DNA from: Chloroflexia bacterium | GTDB taxonomy: Bacteria > Chloroflexota > Chloroflexia > Thermomicrobiales > JALYUS01 | Length of the DNA stretch: 7,089 nucleotides | Direction: 5' to 3' | NCBI GenBank assembly: GCA_025928215.1 | Contig: JAICJW010000239.1 | Location: 1-7,089, forward strand | In this document: piece by piece, positions 1-5,387 of the stretch | How the letters are laid out: every line of letters begins with the position of its first letter | Numbering within the stretch: position 1 is the first letter of the stretch | Translations under genes and position numbers: made by a program | The notes under the pieces: generated by a model | The model's input: the letters and a program-made list of their open reading frames with translations, nothing else | Databases searched by the model: none | What the model was told of the DNA's origin: nothing

Positions 1-1083
1 CCCATTTCCATCCGATGTCCCGCAACTCGTCGTACTCGGTGGAACCTGCGAGCCGTCCGGGAGCGTGACTTGATTGGCGTATGGGTGAATCCCCATCGCC
101 TGCCCCGCCTGCGTCCAAGAGGCGACATCCGACGCCGAGGGCTGGGAGGCTTGCGCGGCATAGAAGGTGATATGTCCGCCGAACTTCTCGATGCTGGTGA
201 GTTCGTTCGTGTAGTATGATGTTGGGTTACCATGTGCATCTCCCGTCAGCACCAGCACGGTTCCCGCGTTCTGCGGGAAGTACCAGAGATGGGGCATCGG
301 CGCTGCACTCATCGTAAGAACAGCCTTCGCCAGCAGGCGCTGCTGCTCGTCCGCCTGCGGGATCGGCACGTCGTTGAGATCCACGTACCCCGCGAAGAGG
401 TCCGTCGTTCGGTAACCGTTCGTGCCCGCATGCAAGCCGACGCGGCTCGGCTGGCTCTGGCGGGTGTAAACGACGCTCTGCGCAAGGTCGTATGCCCAGA
501 GCATCGCCTGCCCCTGCCCATTTGCCATGAGCGTCACCGCCGGGTAGGGCGTGGCGGCGGCGAAGGAGGAGTAGAGTTTGGCGACGGCAGTTGCGCCGCT
601 GAGGGTGTAGTTGTCGGCGGGGGCGTGAACCTGCAGGGGCGTCGTATTGAAGTTGCCGCCAAGGCCGCCGCCGATGATCGCCATATATCCCTCATTGGTC
701 GTGCTCCCTACCGGGGTGACGCCGAAGAGGGAAGCGAGCGCGGCAGGGGGATGCATGGCGATGAGCTTGCCGCCCCCCTGAACGTAGGCTGTCAGGGTAG
801 AGACGAGGGAAGGAGAAATCGCGGAAGCGGGGCCAAGGATCACCACCGCATAGGTAGCGAGGGAGGGGCCGGTGATGCTGGCAAGATCGGCAGTGGCGAA
901 GGTGGGAAAGCCCTCGGCGCGGAGGACTTCACCGAGGTAGGGGCCGAAGGGATCGGTCGTGTTTGCGCTGTCCGTCACCAGCAGGATAGACGACCCCGCA
1001 CCCACGACATGAGCGGCAGGGCCGACCGTCGTTAGCGCGACGACGAGACCGAGGAGGGTACACCCGACGATGCCGAGGCGCAT
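1..1083 (-). CDS. Secreted amidotransferase-like / polysaccharide deacetylase-like protein, C-terminus beyond window
   Basis: The frame is open from the ATG at 1083 to the window edge, giving 361 residues without a stop. Residues 1-29 look like a signal peptide, with a hydrophobic core at about 4-20 and an Ala/Gly-rich end, so the protein is probably exported. Residues 32-205 read as an alpha/beta domain like class I glutamine amidotransferase/ThuA folds (SILLVTDS, then YAVVILGP, then a GGGKLIAM strand), followed by the GQAMLWAYDLAQSVVYTRQ stretch that I recall from secreted proteins carrying a NodB-like domain. From about 265 a deacetylase-like region begins, with TGDAHGN at 280-286 and GIHPYA at 332-337. 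In NodB enzymes the first motif is TFDDG, whose second Asp binds metal; here that position is Ala, so activity is doubtful. A GGGTGGG sequence lies 8 bases before the ATG. The gene lies 118 bases behind gmhB on the same strand and may be co-transcribed or separate. Substrate unknown. Confidence 0.75.
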   Translation of the reverse strand, partial: MRLGIVGCTLLGLVVALTTVGPAAHVVGAGSSILLVTDSANTTDPFGPYLGEVLRAEGFPTFATADLASITGPSLATYAVVILGPASAISPSLVSTLTAYVQGGGKLIAMHPPAALASLFGVTPVGSTTNEGYMAIIGGGLGGNFNTTPLQVHAPADNYTLSGATAVAKLYSSFAAATPYPAVTLMANGQGQAMLWAYDLAQSVVYTRQSQPSRVGLHAGTNGYRTTDLFAGYVDLNDVPIPQADEQQRLLAKAVLTMSAAPMPHLWYFPQNAGTVLVLTGDAHGNPTSYYTNELTSIEKFGGHITFYAAQASQPSASDVASWTQAGQAMGIHPYANQVTLPDGSQVPPSTTSCGTSDGNG

Positions 1084-1201
1084 TTGGAATTCCCACCCTC
1101 GAAACCATGTGCCTAATTTCACTTCGTCCTCGCATCCGTTCGCTTCAAAGCCGTACGATGCCATGCTCCCCATGCCTCACTGGGTCGGAGGGATGCCATA
1201 C
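1084..1201. other. Intergenic gap between gmhB and the secreted-protein gene
   Basis: This 118-base gap holds the probable ribosome binding site of the secreted-protein gene (minus-strand GGGTGGG, 1098-1092). I see no strong stem-loop with a T-run that would end gmhB transcription, and no convincing -35/-10 pair. A near-direct repeat, GATGCCATGCTC at 1157-1168 and GATGCCATACTC at 1192-1203, differs at one base; the second copy runs into the gmhB stop codon. Its meaning is unknown. Confidence 0.4.
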
Positions 1202-1843
1202 TCAATCCGCCGCCTCCGCCACAGCAGGAGTGGCGGGATAAACGATCTGTGGTATCAGTTGCCGTTCAATCCGCTGGACAACCGCAGCGAGGTCGGCGGC
1301 AATCATGAAATTGCCGATGCCCAATGCGGGAGCACGGATGACGTCCTCGCGCCCTTGCCCCGTCAGGACCAAAGCGGTACGGCATCCCGCCGCCTGCCCG
1401 GCAATAACATCACTGCATGAATCCCCCACCATCAGGCAGCGGGACAAATCGAGGCCATAGTGGGCCGCGAGATCGAGATGCATACCCGGCGCCGGCTTCC
1501 GGCACCCGCATTGCTCGTCCGGCCGATGCGGGCAGAACGCGACCTTGACAATCGCACCGCCGACCGCAGCGATCTCGGCGCACATCCGCGCGTGAATCGC
1601 TTCGATCGTCTCGCGCGCAACGATCCCCCGATTCACAATCGCCTGATTTGTGACGATGAAGACGGGGAGACCGAGCGCGGCGAGTCGCGCGAGCGCCGCT
1701 TTCACGCCGGGGAGAAACGCAAACTCCTCCCACCGCGTGACATGCGTGATGCGACGTTCATTGATCACGCCGTCACGATCGAGGAAGATTGCCTGTAACC
1801 CCTTAGCCGTCGGCAGCAGCGGTGGAAACGTCACTTGCATCAT
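1202..1843 (-). CDS. gmhB: D-glycero-D-manno-heptose-1,7-bisphosphate 7-phosphatase (GmhB-type HAD phosphatase)
   Basis: The predicted cytoplasmic enzyme removes the 7-phosphate of D-glycero-D-manno-heptose 1,7-bisphosphate to give the 1-phosphate. The 213-residue protein has the histidinol-phosphatase/GmhB type of HAD fold: FLDRDGV with nucleophile D22 and acid/base D24, TNQ at 65-67, the zinc-loop ligands C104, H106, C112 and C114, K116 in CRKP, and GDSCSD at 140-145. The length fits the family (E. coli GmhB is about 190). The zinc loop is shorter than in E. coli GmhB, with five rather than twelve residues between His and the third ligand. I chose the ATG at 1843 because GGGAGG lies 9 bases upstream and the HAD domain begins soon after; the ATG at 1906 would add 21 unrelated residues and deepen the overlap. 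The gene overlaps the end of gmhA by 41 bases. Next to an HddA-type kinase, the alpha-anomer of the bisphosphate is the expected substrate; close relatives act on histidinol phosphate, but the context argues against that. Confidence 0.85.
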   Translation of the reverse strand: MMQVTFPPLLPTAKGLQAIFLDRDGVINERRITHVTRWEEFAFLPGVKAALARLAALGLPVFIVTNQAIVNRGIVARETIEAIHARMCAEIAAVGGAIVKVAFCPHRPDEQCGCRKPAPGMHLDLAAHYGLDLSRCLMVGDSCSDVIAGQAAGCRTALVLTGQGREDVIRAPALGIGNFMIAADLAAVVQRIERQLIPQIVYPATPAVAEAAD

Positions 1844-2420
1844 GGGCGATAACCTCCCGCAAATATGAGCAGACCGCGTGCTGGATGATGAGATGGGCAT
1901 CCTCAACCTGCGCCATGACTACACAGGGAACCAGGACGGTGCGGTCGCACCGCGCGACCAACTTTCCGCCATCGAACCCGGTGAAGCCGACCACGATCGC
2001 GCCATTGGCCCGCGCGACATCCGCCGCCCGCAGGATGTTTTCGCTATTGCCGCTGCCGCTGATCGCGATGAAGAGATCACCGGGGCGGATGAGGGGCTGC
2101 ATCTGCTCGGCAAAGGCATCGGCATAGGACGAGTCGTTCGCCCAAGCGGTAAGCAAGGGCACATTGTCTGTCAGAGCGATCACGCGGAAGCGACGTTGCC
2201 CGGGAACAATCGTTGCCTTCGCCAGGTCGTTCGCGAAATGCGACGCAGTCGCCGCGCTTCCGCCATTGCCGGCGATATAGATCGTGCGATCCTCGCGGTA
2301 GGTCGCGAGCAACAGTTCCACCGCTGCCTCGACATCGCGGTGCGGCACCGCCGCAAGGACGTCGTTGAGCGCGGCGAGATAGGGTTGGATTGCGTCCCGA
2401 TGGGTGGTGAAGTTGAGCAT
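1803..2420 (-). CDS. gmhA: Phosphoheptose isomerase (GmhA-type SIS protein)
   Basis: The protein should convert sedoheptulose 7-phosphate to D-glycero-D-manno-heptose 7-phosphate in the cytoplasm, the first step of the heptose pathway. At 205 residues it is one SIS domain of normal GmhA length. The phosphosugar-binding loops are AGNGGSAATASHF (50-62) and ISGSGNSENI (120-129). H61 and H181 match the E. coli metal ligands H61 and H180. The other two ligand positions differ: E65 of E. coli aligns with D65, and Q172 aligns with E173 in QVEDAHLIIQH. Both can still bind metal or act as acid/base, and I believe this EDxH form occurs in other bacterial SIS isomerases. The ATG overlaps the kinase stop by one base (TGATG), and GGGAGG lies 10 bases upstream at 2436-2431, so translation is probably coupled. 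A related SIS function such as a DiaA-like protein cannot be excluded from sequence alone, but the kinase and phosphatase neighbours strongly favour heptose synthesis. Confidence 0.85.
   Translation of the reverse strand: MLNFTTHRDAIQPYLAALNDVLAAVPHRDVEAAVELLLATYREDRTIYIAGNGGSAATASHFANDLAKATIVPGQRRFRVIALTDNVPLLTAWANDSSYADAFAEQMQPLIRPGDLFIAISGSGNSENILRAADVARANGAIVVGFTGFDGGKLVARCDRTVLVPCVVMAQVEDAHLIIQHAVCSYLREVIAHDASDVSTAAADG
1853..1858 (-). promoter_or_regulatory. Ribosome binding site deciding the gmhB start
   Basis: GGGAGG on the minus strand lies 9 bases before the ATG at 1843 and inside the end of gmhA. It supports the short gmhB form over the ATG at 1906. The same GGGAGG core precedes hddA and gmhA. 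Confidence 0.75.
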
Positions 2421-3490
2421 CAGGCGTAGACCTCCCGTGCCACCTGCGGGCGAACCGGCTGGCGGAACGGCGTGGCGGCGGCGCCGAGTGTATTCATCAG
2501 CACCGTCGCGCCCTGGGTGTCGAAGCGGAAATGCATGCGTGTCAGCCCGAGTCCCTTGAGCGCGAGCGTGACGGATTCCTGCTTGTTTGGCGGGCAGGCG
2601 ATCATCAGATAACCGCCTCCACCCGCGCCGGTGATCTTCCCACCCGTCGCGCCGTGGGCGAGCGCTGTCGCGTATGCCTCGTCAATGAGGGGCGTCGTCA
2701 CACCACGCGCGAGCCGACGCTTTCGTTCCCAGGCTTCGTGCAGTAGGAGGCCGATCATCTCGGTGTCCCCTGCAACGAGCGCGTCAACAACGCGGTGTGC
2801 CAACTCCTTCATTCCGTGGAGCGAAGCGATGACATCCGTCTGATTTTGCGCGCTCGCCGCTGTCTGCTCTCGCAGAATGGAGGTGGAATGGCGGGAAACC
2901 CCTGTAAAGAAGAGCATCAACTGCTGTTCGAGGCGCGGGAGCGTTCCGGGCGGCACGGAGAGTGGCTCGACCGTTACGCTGTCCGCATGAAAGTGCATGA
3001 CATTCAGGCCGCCGTACGCGGCAGCATACTGGTCCTGCTTACCGATCGGCATCTTCAGCATGTCAATCTCGACCGTACACGCCAGCTCCGCAAGGCTCTC
3101 ACGGCTCAGGGGTTGGTCGCACAGGGTACTGAGCGCTTTGATCATCGCCACGGCCGCACTGGATGACGAACCGAGGCCGGTACCGGGAGACACCTCGCAG
3201 GAGAGAAAGAGATTGATTCCGCGGCGCACACCGAAGTGATGAGCGACTGCCTTGGGCAATGCCAGGTCACCGTCCCAGAAGAGGTCTTCCATGTCGTCGA
3301 AATTGCAGATCGAGCGATAATCGGAAGAGATGATCTGGAGATTGTTCATCTCCGAGAGCGATGCAATGACATAGAAATATTTGTTTATGGACGTGCTCAC
3401 GACCATCCCGCCGTACCGCTCATAGTACGCGGCGAGGTCCGTTCCGCCACCGCCCAGACTGATGCGCAGCGGAGCACGAGCGATCAGCAT
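2420..3490 (-). CDS. hddA: D-glycero-alpha-D-manno-heptose 7-phosphate kinase (HddA-type GHMP kinase)
   Basis: The predicted enzyme uses ATP to phosphorylate D-glycero-alpha-D-manno-heptose 7-phosphate at C1, giving the 1,7-bisphosphate. The 356-residue protein carries all three GHMP motifs: RAPLRISLGGGGTDL (5-19), the ATP loop PGTGLGSSSSAAV (102-114), and GGKITGAGGGGYL (283-295). IGKQDQY (149-155) carries the likely catalytic Asp, D153. Length and the LRISLGGGGTDL start are typical of HddA and of related sugar kinases such as the fucokinase domain of FKP, which is the main alternative. The adjacent gmhA and gmhB decide for heptose. The ATG at 3490 has GGGAGG at 3504-3499, 8 bases upstream, and the first GHMP motif starts at residue 5, so little room exists for another start. 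It is the first gene of the minus-strand set and faces the intergenic region with the inverted-repeat cluster. Confidence 0.85.
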   Translation of the reverse strand: MLIARAPLRISLGGGGTDLAAYYERYGGMVVSTSINKYFYVIASLSEMNNLQIISSDYRSICNFDDMEDLFWDGDLALPKAVAHHFGVRRGINLFLSCEVSPGTGLGSSSSAAVAMIKALSTLCDQPLSRESLAELACTVEIDMLKMPIGKQDQYAAAYGGLNVMHFHADSVTVEPLSVPPGTLPRLEQQLMLFFTGVSRHSTSILREQTAASAQNQTDVIASLHGMKELAHRVVDALVAGDTEMIGLLLHEAWERKRRLARGVTTPLIDEAYATALAHGATGGKITGAGGGGYLMIACPPNKQESVTLALKGLGLTRMHFRFDTQGATVLMNTLGAAATPFRQPVRPQVAREVYA

Positions 3491-3621
3491 ACCTTCCCCC
3501 TCCCATACAATTGCAGGAGTCTTCGGGCCTCGTCTTCGTGCCCGTTACGAACGCGTTGTTCGACATGAAATGATCGTAACATCCGTATCGGACAGGGCCA
3601 TGAACGAACCGCGTTCCTGTA

Positions 3622-3637
3622 CTGACACCCCTGTCAG
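3622..3637. repeat. Inverted repeat CTGACA-N4-TGTCAG, probable operator half-site pair 1
   Basis: CTGACACCCCTGTCAG is a perfect inverted repeat with 6-base arms and a 4-base spacer; the half-site centres are 10 bases apart, about one DNA turn, as expected for a dimeric regulator. The last ten bases, CCCCTGTCAG, recur exactly at 3706-3715. Confidence 0.55.
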
Positions 3638-3666
3638 ATGCGGTTGCGCCGATAGACCGATGCCCT

Positions 3667-3682
3667 CTGACGTGTTTGTCAG
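3667..3682. repeat. Inverted repeat CTGAC-N6-GTCAG, probable operator pair 2
   Basis: CTGACGTGTTTGTCAG has the same 16-base layout as the copy 45 bases to its left, with one arm base changed (CTGACG against TGTCAG). The conserved geometry makes it likely to be a second, slightly weaker site for the same binding protein. Confidence 0.5.
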
Positions 3683-3709
3683 TCGCTCTGAATGCCTCAA
3701 ATGCGCCCC

Positions 3710-3735
3710 TGTCAGTTATTCACCGTAGACTGACA
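3710..3735. repeat. Inverted repeat TGTCAGT-N12-ACTGACA, probable operator pair 3
   Basis: The same half-sites occur here in the opposite, everted order, with 7-base perfect arms at 3710-3716 and 3729-3735 and centres about two DNA turns apart. It ends 40 bases before the GT-C start codon, so a bound protein could affect transcription of the plus-strand set. With the two copies to the left, this gives six half-sites in 114 bases. Confidence 0.5.
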
Positions 3736-3762
3736 CCGTTCGAGAGAAACACGTTCACAGAA

Positions 3763-3769
3763 GGAAGGA
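3763..3769 (+). promoter_or_regulatory. Ribosome binding site of the GT-C gene
   Basis: GGAAGGA lies 6 bases before the ATG at 3776 and supports that start. Confidence 0.6.
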
Positions 3770-3775
3770 ACCGGC

Positions 3776-5383
3776 ATGCGTCTTGCCGCGGAAAAAGGTC
3801 GGAGCGCCCTCGCAGCCTCCCCCGTTCTTGGCTCAGCCAGCAGCGATCGGGTGATCTCGTATGCCGCCTGGCGCATAGCGCTCGTGGGTATCGCGTGCCT
3901 CTTGGGCGCGGCACTTCTCTTCGTCCACCTAGACCAATCACCCCGGACGTGGTTCGATGAGGGATCGCATCTCCACGTCCCGAAGACGCTCGTCCAGACG
4001 GGGCATTATGCCGACCGAAGCAGTGAGGGCTTTCGCGCCTTCGGGCCAACCATTGGCGTGGGACCGACCGTCATGCTGCCGATCGCGGCGGTCTTCAAGA
4101 TCGGAGGGATCGGGCTGCTCGGCGCGCGGCTCGTGATCGCGCTGTACACCATTCTTGCGATCGGCGCGTTCGTCCTGCTGATGCGGCGACTGGCCGACGG
4201 GCGACTCGCGCTGTTGGCCACGATTCTTTTGCTCGCCGCGCCGGGTCTGGACTTCATCTTCACCGGGCGACAGGTGCTTGGCGAGGTCCCTGCCTTCACC
4301 TATCTCCTTGCCGGCCTGCTCGTCTGGTTTACGCGCGACGGCGCGACGGGTGACGTCATTCTGACTGGATGCATGAAACGCTGCATCATCACCGGCGGTC
4401 TCTTCGGATTGACAATCGTCACGAAGAGCCAACTCGGCATCGTAATCGCGCCGTCGCTGATCGCGCTCGCGATCCTCGCCCTCGTCTGGGATCGGCGGAT
4501 CGGCCTCAAACAGGTGTTTGTGCCGCTCATTGTCATGGTAGCCGTCTTCGGGGTATGGGAACTCGCATTACTGACAATCGTCACAGGAGGGTCGCTGCGA
4601 GAAAATCTGCTCCTGCTCCGCCAGGCATCGGGAGGGAGTCTGATCGTCATCGCGCCACGCCGGATGATCGCGGGCGCACGATTTCTCCTCGGCCCCCAGG
4701 CGTACTTCGCGCTGCTGATCCCCGCCCTTTTGTATGCGTGCGCACGGAGCATCCGCCGCCGGATGACTGTCGGTGAACTCACCCTCCTCATTTTCACGCT
4801 CGTTGGTTGCGCCTGGTTTGTGGGGGCATCGGTCGCCTGGCCGCGCTACGCCTTCGTGCCCCTCGCACTCGCGGCCCTGCCTGTTGCGCGGCTCGTTGAT
4901 ACCGGCATCCGCACACTCTGGCGACGTGCCGATCACGCTCGATTGCTCGCGCCGGTCGCTGTGCTCGCACTCAGCGCCCTGATCGTGACAGCGTTCGGCG
5001 GCCAGTTTCACCGAGCATTCACTGCATCGGACGCGCCGCAGCAAATGGCGGCCTATCTCAACCGGTCGGTTCCCACGTCGGCAATTATCGAGACGTGGGA
5101 ACCGGAACTCGGTTTCCTGACCGACCATCGCTATCACTACCCACAACCCGCATTGCTCGATCGGGCGGTACGCCATCAATGGCTCGGTGGCCCACCGCTG
5201 AATACCTATGATCCGCTCGCGGGGGGGGCGCAATACCTCATCATTGGCCCTTTTGCACGCTATTCAGGCGTCTATGACGAGGCCGCGATCGCGTCACGGT
5301 TTCAGCGGATCGCAACAATCGGTGATTATGTCCTGTTCCAGTTGCAAGGGAGTACCGCAGGCGGATCGGATATGGGGGAGTAA
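3776..5383 (+). CDS. Membrane GT-C glycosyltransferase, GT39/ArnT-like
   Basis: The 535-residue integral membrane protein has about 10-12 hydrophobic segments, including roughly 33-52, 113-136, 144-163, 222-239, 247-270, 309-325, 335-352, 358-375 and 391-408. A soluble C-terminal part (about 412-535) probably faces the outside. The first external loop has the acidic pair of GT-C enzymes in TWFDEGSHLH (D61, E62). GRQVLGEVP (165-173) and WPRYAFVPLA (356-365) match conserved spots of the PMT_2 family. Such enzymes move a sugar from a polyprenyl-phosphate donor to a lipid, glycan or protein acceptor on the outer face of the membrane. Donor and acceptor cannot be read from the sequence. The ATG at 3776 has GGAAGGA 6 bases upstream. 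The gene opens a plus-strand set with an oxidoreductase 4 bases downstream and a GT2 enzyme of the type that makes polyprenyl-phosphate sugars. A run of eight G at 5221-5228 lies inside the gene. Confidence 0.8.
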   Translation: MRLAAEKGRSALAASPVLGSASSDRVISYAAWRIALVGIACLLGAALLFVHLDQSPRTWFDEGSHLHVPKTLVQTGHYADRSSEGFRAFGPTIGVGPTVMLPIAAVFKIGGIGLLGARLVIALYTILAIGAFVLLMRRLADGRLALLATILLLAAPGLDFIFTGRQVLGEVPAFTYLLAGLLVWFTRDGATGDVILTGCMKRCIITGGLFGLTIVTKSQLGIVIAPSLIALAILALVWDRRIGLKQVFVPLIVMVAVFGVWELALLTIVTGGSLRENLLLLRQASGGSLIVIAPRRMIAGARFLLGPQAYFALLIPALLYACARSIRRRMTVGELTLLIFTLVGCAWFVGASVAWPRYAFVPLALAALPVARLVDTGIRTLWRRADHARLLAPVAVLALSALIVTAFGGQFHRAFTASDAPQQMAAYLNRSVPTSAIIETWEPELGFLTDHRYHYPQPALLDRAVRHQWLGGPPLNTYDPLAGGAQYLIIGPFARYSGVYDEAAIASRFQRIATIGDYVLFQLQGSTAGGSDMGE

Positions 5384-5387
5384 GGAG
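5374..5387 (+). promoter_or_regulatory. Ribosome binding site deciding the oxidoreductase start
   Basis: GGGGGAG (5374-5380) lies 7 bases before the ATG at 5388, inside the last codons of the GT-C gene. A second purine-rich AAGGAG (5382-5387) directly touches the ATG, too close to serve it. The site supports the start at 5388 instead of 5208, which would add 60 residues with no family resemblance and overlap the GT-C gene deeply. Confidence 0.65.

Larger units (their letters stand above)
3491..3775. promoter_or_regulatory. Divergent intergenic region with probable promoters for both gene sets
   Basis: These 285 bases separate the start codons of hddA (minus) and the GT-C gene (plus), so promoters for both directions should lie here. 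The part nearest hddA (3491-3600) holds its ribosome binding site and a small inverted repeat CGAAC-N5-GTTCG at 3548-3562. The part nearest the GT-C gene holds three CTGACA/TGTCAG inverted repeats. TTGTCA at 3676-3681 is one base from a sigma-70 -35 box and TAGACT at 3726-3731 resembles a -10 box, but they are not suitably spaced with each other, so I cannot place a promoter. No convincing gene is seen. Confidence 0.5.

Noticed and set aside
232..1035. 267-codon open frame on the plus strand
   Set aside because: It lies opposite the secreted-protein gene, whose frame has a signal peptide and recognisable motifs. The plus-strand translation is Arg/Gly/His-rich without family motifs, as expected of a GC-rich antisense frame.
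1157..1203. 12-base near-direct repeat GATGCCATRCTC as an operator or terminator
   Set aside because: There are only two copies, in direct orientation, one running into the gmhB stop codon; they form no stem and no T-run follows.
1844..1906. 21-residue N-terminal extension of GmhB
   Set aside because: The extra residues lie in gmhA and show no HAD features; GGGAGG before 1843 supports the shorter protein.
1878..2429. 183-codon open frame on the plus strand
   Set aside because: It is antisense to gmhA, has no motif of its own and lacks a ribosome binding site I could trust.
3548..3562. CGAAC-N5-GTTCG inverted repeat as an operator
   Set aside because: Five-base arms in a single copy are expected by chance in GC-rich DNA and it does not match the CTGACA half-sites.
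3622..3735. CRISPR array or mobile-element ends
   Set aside because: The repeated units are only 6-10 bases, inverted and unevenly spaced; there are no spacers, no target duplication and no cas or transposase gene.
4568..5233. 221-codon open frame on the minus strand
   Set aside because: It is antisense to the GT-C gene, rich in Arg, Glu and Cys, with no hydrophobic pattern or motif.
5208..5387. 60-residue N-terminal extension of the oxidoreductase
   Set aside because: It overlaps the GT-C gene in another frame, has no Rossmann-like content, and a good ribosome binding site supports the ATG at 5388.
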